NCBI GenBank assembly: GCA_964644025.1
Contig: CAZXVW010000009.1
Coordinates: 1 to 43,074, forward strand
Direction: 5' to 3'
Length of the DNA: 43,074 bases
Source: CAZXVW01 sp964644025
GTDB taxonomy: Bacteria > Acidobacteriota > Terriglobia > Bryobacterales > Bryobacteraceae
Shown: one piece after another, positions 41,136 through 43,074 of the stretch
How positions within the stretch are numbered: position 1 is the first letter of the stretch
Layout of the letters: each line of letters begins with the position of its first letter
Notes under the pieces: model-generated
What the model saw: the letters and a program-made list of their open reading frames with translations, nothing else
The model's database searches: none
Told to the model about the DNA's origin: nothing
Translations under genes and position numbers: made by a program

Positions 41136-43074
41136 ATGCGCATTTGGCGTCTTGCCATGGCGGCGACCTGCGGAATCTGGTTGCAGGCCGCGCCGGGGCC
41201 GGATCTCGACACAGCCATTCACATCATTCGGAGTTTTAATTTCCGGTCCGTGCGCCAGGCCGTGGCGGACCTGAGGGACACATTCGGCAAACGATATCCG
41301 AAGGGCGACGAATACCTCCTTTGCCTGCGCGAGCTGGAGATGGCCCGAGCCGCCGTCCTGAGCGCGTGGGCCAGCGGCGACGGAGAGGCCGCCGAGCGCG
41401 TGGTCGATCTGGCCGCCACACTCGAGAAGCTCCGCGCGGAGGCTTTGCTGGCCAACCCGTTGCTCGATTTCGACCGGCTCCTGGTGGTCAAGCGTGCTTA
41501 CAAGTCGCCCGGTTTGGGGCCCCCGCGCGGCAAACGCTATCCGCCCTCTCCTTTTTATACTCAGCTCGGCTTGCGCCTCGGACTGCCGGTGAATCACTAC
41601 AGTTTGGCGAGCGTGGAGCCGGAGATCTGGGACAACGAGATCGCGGTTCTCTCGCCGGTGCGGCCCGGGGGGAAGCTGACCACGCTGTTCCGGCCGCCCG
41701 GGCGCGCCTATGTTGGGGAGATCGACTTGCATTGGGACGCTGACCGGCTGCTGTTCTCGATGCCGGCCGGCGGCCGCTACCGGGTCTACGAAATTCGCAT
41801 GGACGGCTCCGGCCTCCACCAGATCACTCCGGACGACCAGCCGGACGTCGACAACTTCGACGCGACATACCTGCCCAACGGCAAGATCATTTTTTGCGGC
41901 AACGCCAGCTACCAGGCCGTGCCGTGCTGGAACGGGCTCCAGACCGTCTCCTGCATGTACTCGATTAACCCGGACGGCAGCGGGATGCGGCAGCTCACCT
42001 TCGACCAGGACGAAGACAGCGGCCCGACGGTCCTCAACACCGGACAGGTGCTGTTTTCGCGCTGGGAATACGCCAATACGCCGCACGCCTTCCCCCACTT
42101 GCTGTTTCAGATGAACCCGGACGGCACCAGCCAGCGCGAGTTCTACGGCAGTAACTCCTACTGGCCGAACGCCATCTACTTCGCCCGTCCCATCCCCGGC
42201 GAGGCCACCAAGGTGATCGGCATCGTCTCCGGCTACCACGGTGATTACCGGATGGGCGAGCTGTACCTGATTGATCCGGCGCGGGGACGCCATGGCAAGG
42301 AGGGGATGATCCAGCGGATTCCCGGCTACGGGCAGCCGATCCGGACGCGGATCAAGGACCGGCTGACTTCGGCGAGCTGGCCGAAGTTTCTGCATCCCTA
42401 CCCGCTCAGCGACAAGTACTTCCTGGTTTCGGCCAAGCCCTCGCCCGAGGCGGCCTGGGGCATTTACCTGGTCGACATATTTGACAACATGCTGCTGCTC
42501 CGTGAAGAAGAGGGCTACGCGCTGCTGGAGCCGACGCCCATCCGGAAGACGCCGAGGCCGCCGGTGGTCCCGGACAAGGTGGACCTGGACCGGAAGGACG
42601 CTCTCGTTTATCTGCAGGATGTTTACGCCGGGCCCGGCCTGAAGGGCGTGCCTCGCGGTACGGTCAAGCGGCTCCGGCTGTTTGCTTATCACTACGGTTA
42701 CCGCGGCTTGAGCGGATGGGACAAGATCGGCATCGACGGGCCCTGGGAGGTGATGCGCATCCTCGGCACCGTCCCGGTGGAAAAGGACGGTTCGGCGATG
42801 TTCCGTGTCCCGGCCAACACGCCGATTTCCGTGCAGCCGCTCGACGAGCGCGGCCGCGCCGTCCAGGTGATGCGGAGCTGGTTCACCGCGATGCCGGGCG
42901 AGCTGCGCTCCTGCGTTGGCTGCCACGAGCCGCAAAACACGCTGCCGGCTGTCAAGGCGACGATTGCCGCCACCAACGAACCGGCCGAGATTCAACCCTG
43001 GTACGGCCCGGCGCGGGGGTTCGATTTCGAGCGGGAAGTCCAGCCGGTGCTCGACAAGTATTGTGTCGGGTGCC
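41136..43074 (+). CDS. HZS-alpha-like PD40/c-type heme protein, partial
   Basis: The frame is open from ATG 41136 to the edge of the window (646 residues), so the gene is cut off. A short signal peptide (to about residue 19) precedes a helical N-terminal part (to about 130). A WD40/PD40-like beta-propeller follows, with repeats such as YEIRMDGSGLHQITPD and MYSINPDGSGMRQLTFDQDEDS. A beta-domain leads to a c-type heme site CVGCH (Cys593-His597). A second CVGC starts at the very edge and is probably another heme. The layout matches proteins related to the hydrazine-synthase alpha subunit, widespread beyond anammox bacteria with unknown reactions. Periplasmic; no operon partner visible. Confidence 0.82.
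   Translation, partial: MRIWRLAMAATCGIWLQAAPGPDLDTAIHIIRSFNFRSVRQAVADLRDTFGKRYPKGDEYLLCLRELEMARAAVLSAWASGDGEAAERVVDLAATLEKLRAEALLANPLLDFDRLLVVKRAYKSPGLGPPRGKRYPPSPFYTQLGLRLGLPVNHYSLASVEPEIWDNEIAVLSPVRPGGKLTTLFRPPGRAYVGEIDLHWDADRLLFSMPAGGRYRVYEIRMDGSGLHQITPDDQPDVDNFDATYLPNGKIIFCGNASYQAVPCWNGLQTVSCMYSINPDGSGMRQLTFDQDEDSGPTVLNTGQVLFSRWEYANTPHAFPHLLFQMNPDGTSQREFYGSNSYWPNAIYFARPIPGEATKVIGIVSGYHGDYRMGELYLIDPARGRHGKEGMIQRIPGYGQPIRTRIKDRLTSASWPKFLHPYPLSDKYFLVSAKPSPEAAWGIYLVDIFDNMLLLREEEGYALLEPTPIRKTPRPPVVPDKVDLDRKDALVYLQDVYAGPGLKGVPRGTVKRLRLFAYHYGYRGLSGWDKIGIDGPWEVMRILGTVPVEKDGSAMFRVPANTPISVQPLDERGRAVQVMRSWFTAMPGELRSCVGCHEPQNTLPAVKATIAATNEPAEIQPWYGPARGFDFEREVQPVLDKYCVGC

Overview
The window is high-GC DNA from one bacterial chromosome, most likely an Acidobacteriota of the Solibacter/Bryobacter type. 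This placement is inference. It rests on two roughly 1,100-residue Oar-like TonB-dependent receptors with an N-terminal carboxypeptidase-regulatory domain, many sulfatases, RNase J, a tmRNA whose tag ends in FAYAA, and long Tat- or lipoprotein-type secreted enzymes. There is no intact mobile element, CRISPR array, rRNA or tRNA gene.

Layout. 1-4360: tmRNA (minus), then clpS, a YycJ-type metallo-hydrolase, purB, an O-methyltransferase and a stand-alone receiver protein. 4400-8590: two sulfatases flanking a Tat-exported mannonate-dehydratase-like protein, with a mirror-image divergent promoter. 8700-14630: secA, an overlapping secreted/membrane protein, a 470-bp AT-rich gap with DnaA-box-like sites and a candidate small RNA, then RNase J. 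14700-23510 (minus): two giant TonB-dependent receptors flanking a small secreted protein and a DSD1/D-threonine-aldolase-like PLP enzyme. 23740-25960: an ABC-2 export permease followed by a degenerate sulfatase. 25960-26750: no long gene, but a strong promoter, an 18-nt match to the complement of the 16S rRNA tail, a 17-codon ORF and terminators, followed by rpmE. 27040-29480 (minus): an ECF sigma factor, an anti-sigma-like membrane protein, a CnrX/Spy-like periplasmic sensor and a HypE-like protein. 29500-30080: an AT-rich intergenic stretch with a REP-like inverted repeat and a small gene under a palindromic promoter. 30077-34804: an SMP-30/gluconolactonase lipoprotein, an S41 peptidase that lacks both catalytic residues, FmdB, PAP2 and a two-domain VOC protein. 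34877-39700: a GH51 arabinofuranosidase-like enzyme and two more sulfatases. 39713-43074: an esterase fragment, larE, and the first 646 residues of an HZS-alpha-like heme protein that runs off the end.

The five sulfatases, two outer-membrane receptors, GH51 enzyme, uronate-type dehydratase and lactonase together suggest uptake and breakdown of sulfated or acidic plant or algal polysaccharide. That is inferred from families; no substrate is shown. Housekeeping genes (ssrA, clpS, purB, secA, rnj, rpmE) are interspersed. A recurring feature is a -10 element ending 6-9 nt before the start codon, which suggests that leaderless mRNAs are common here.
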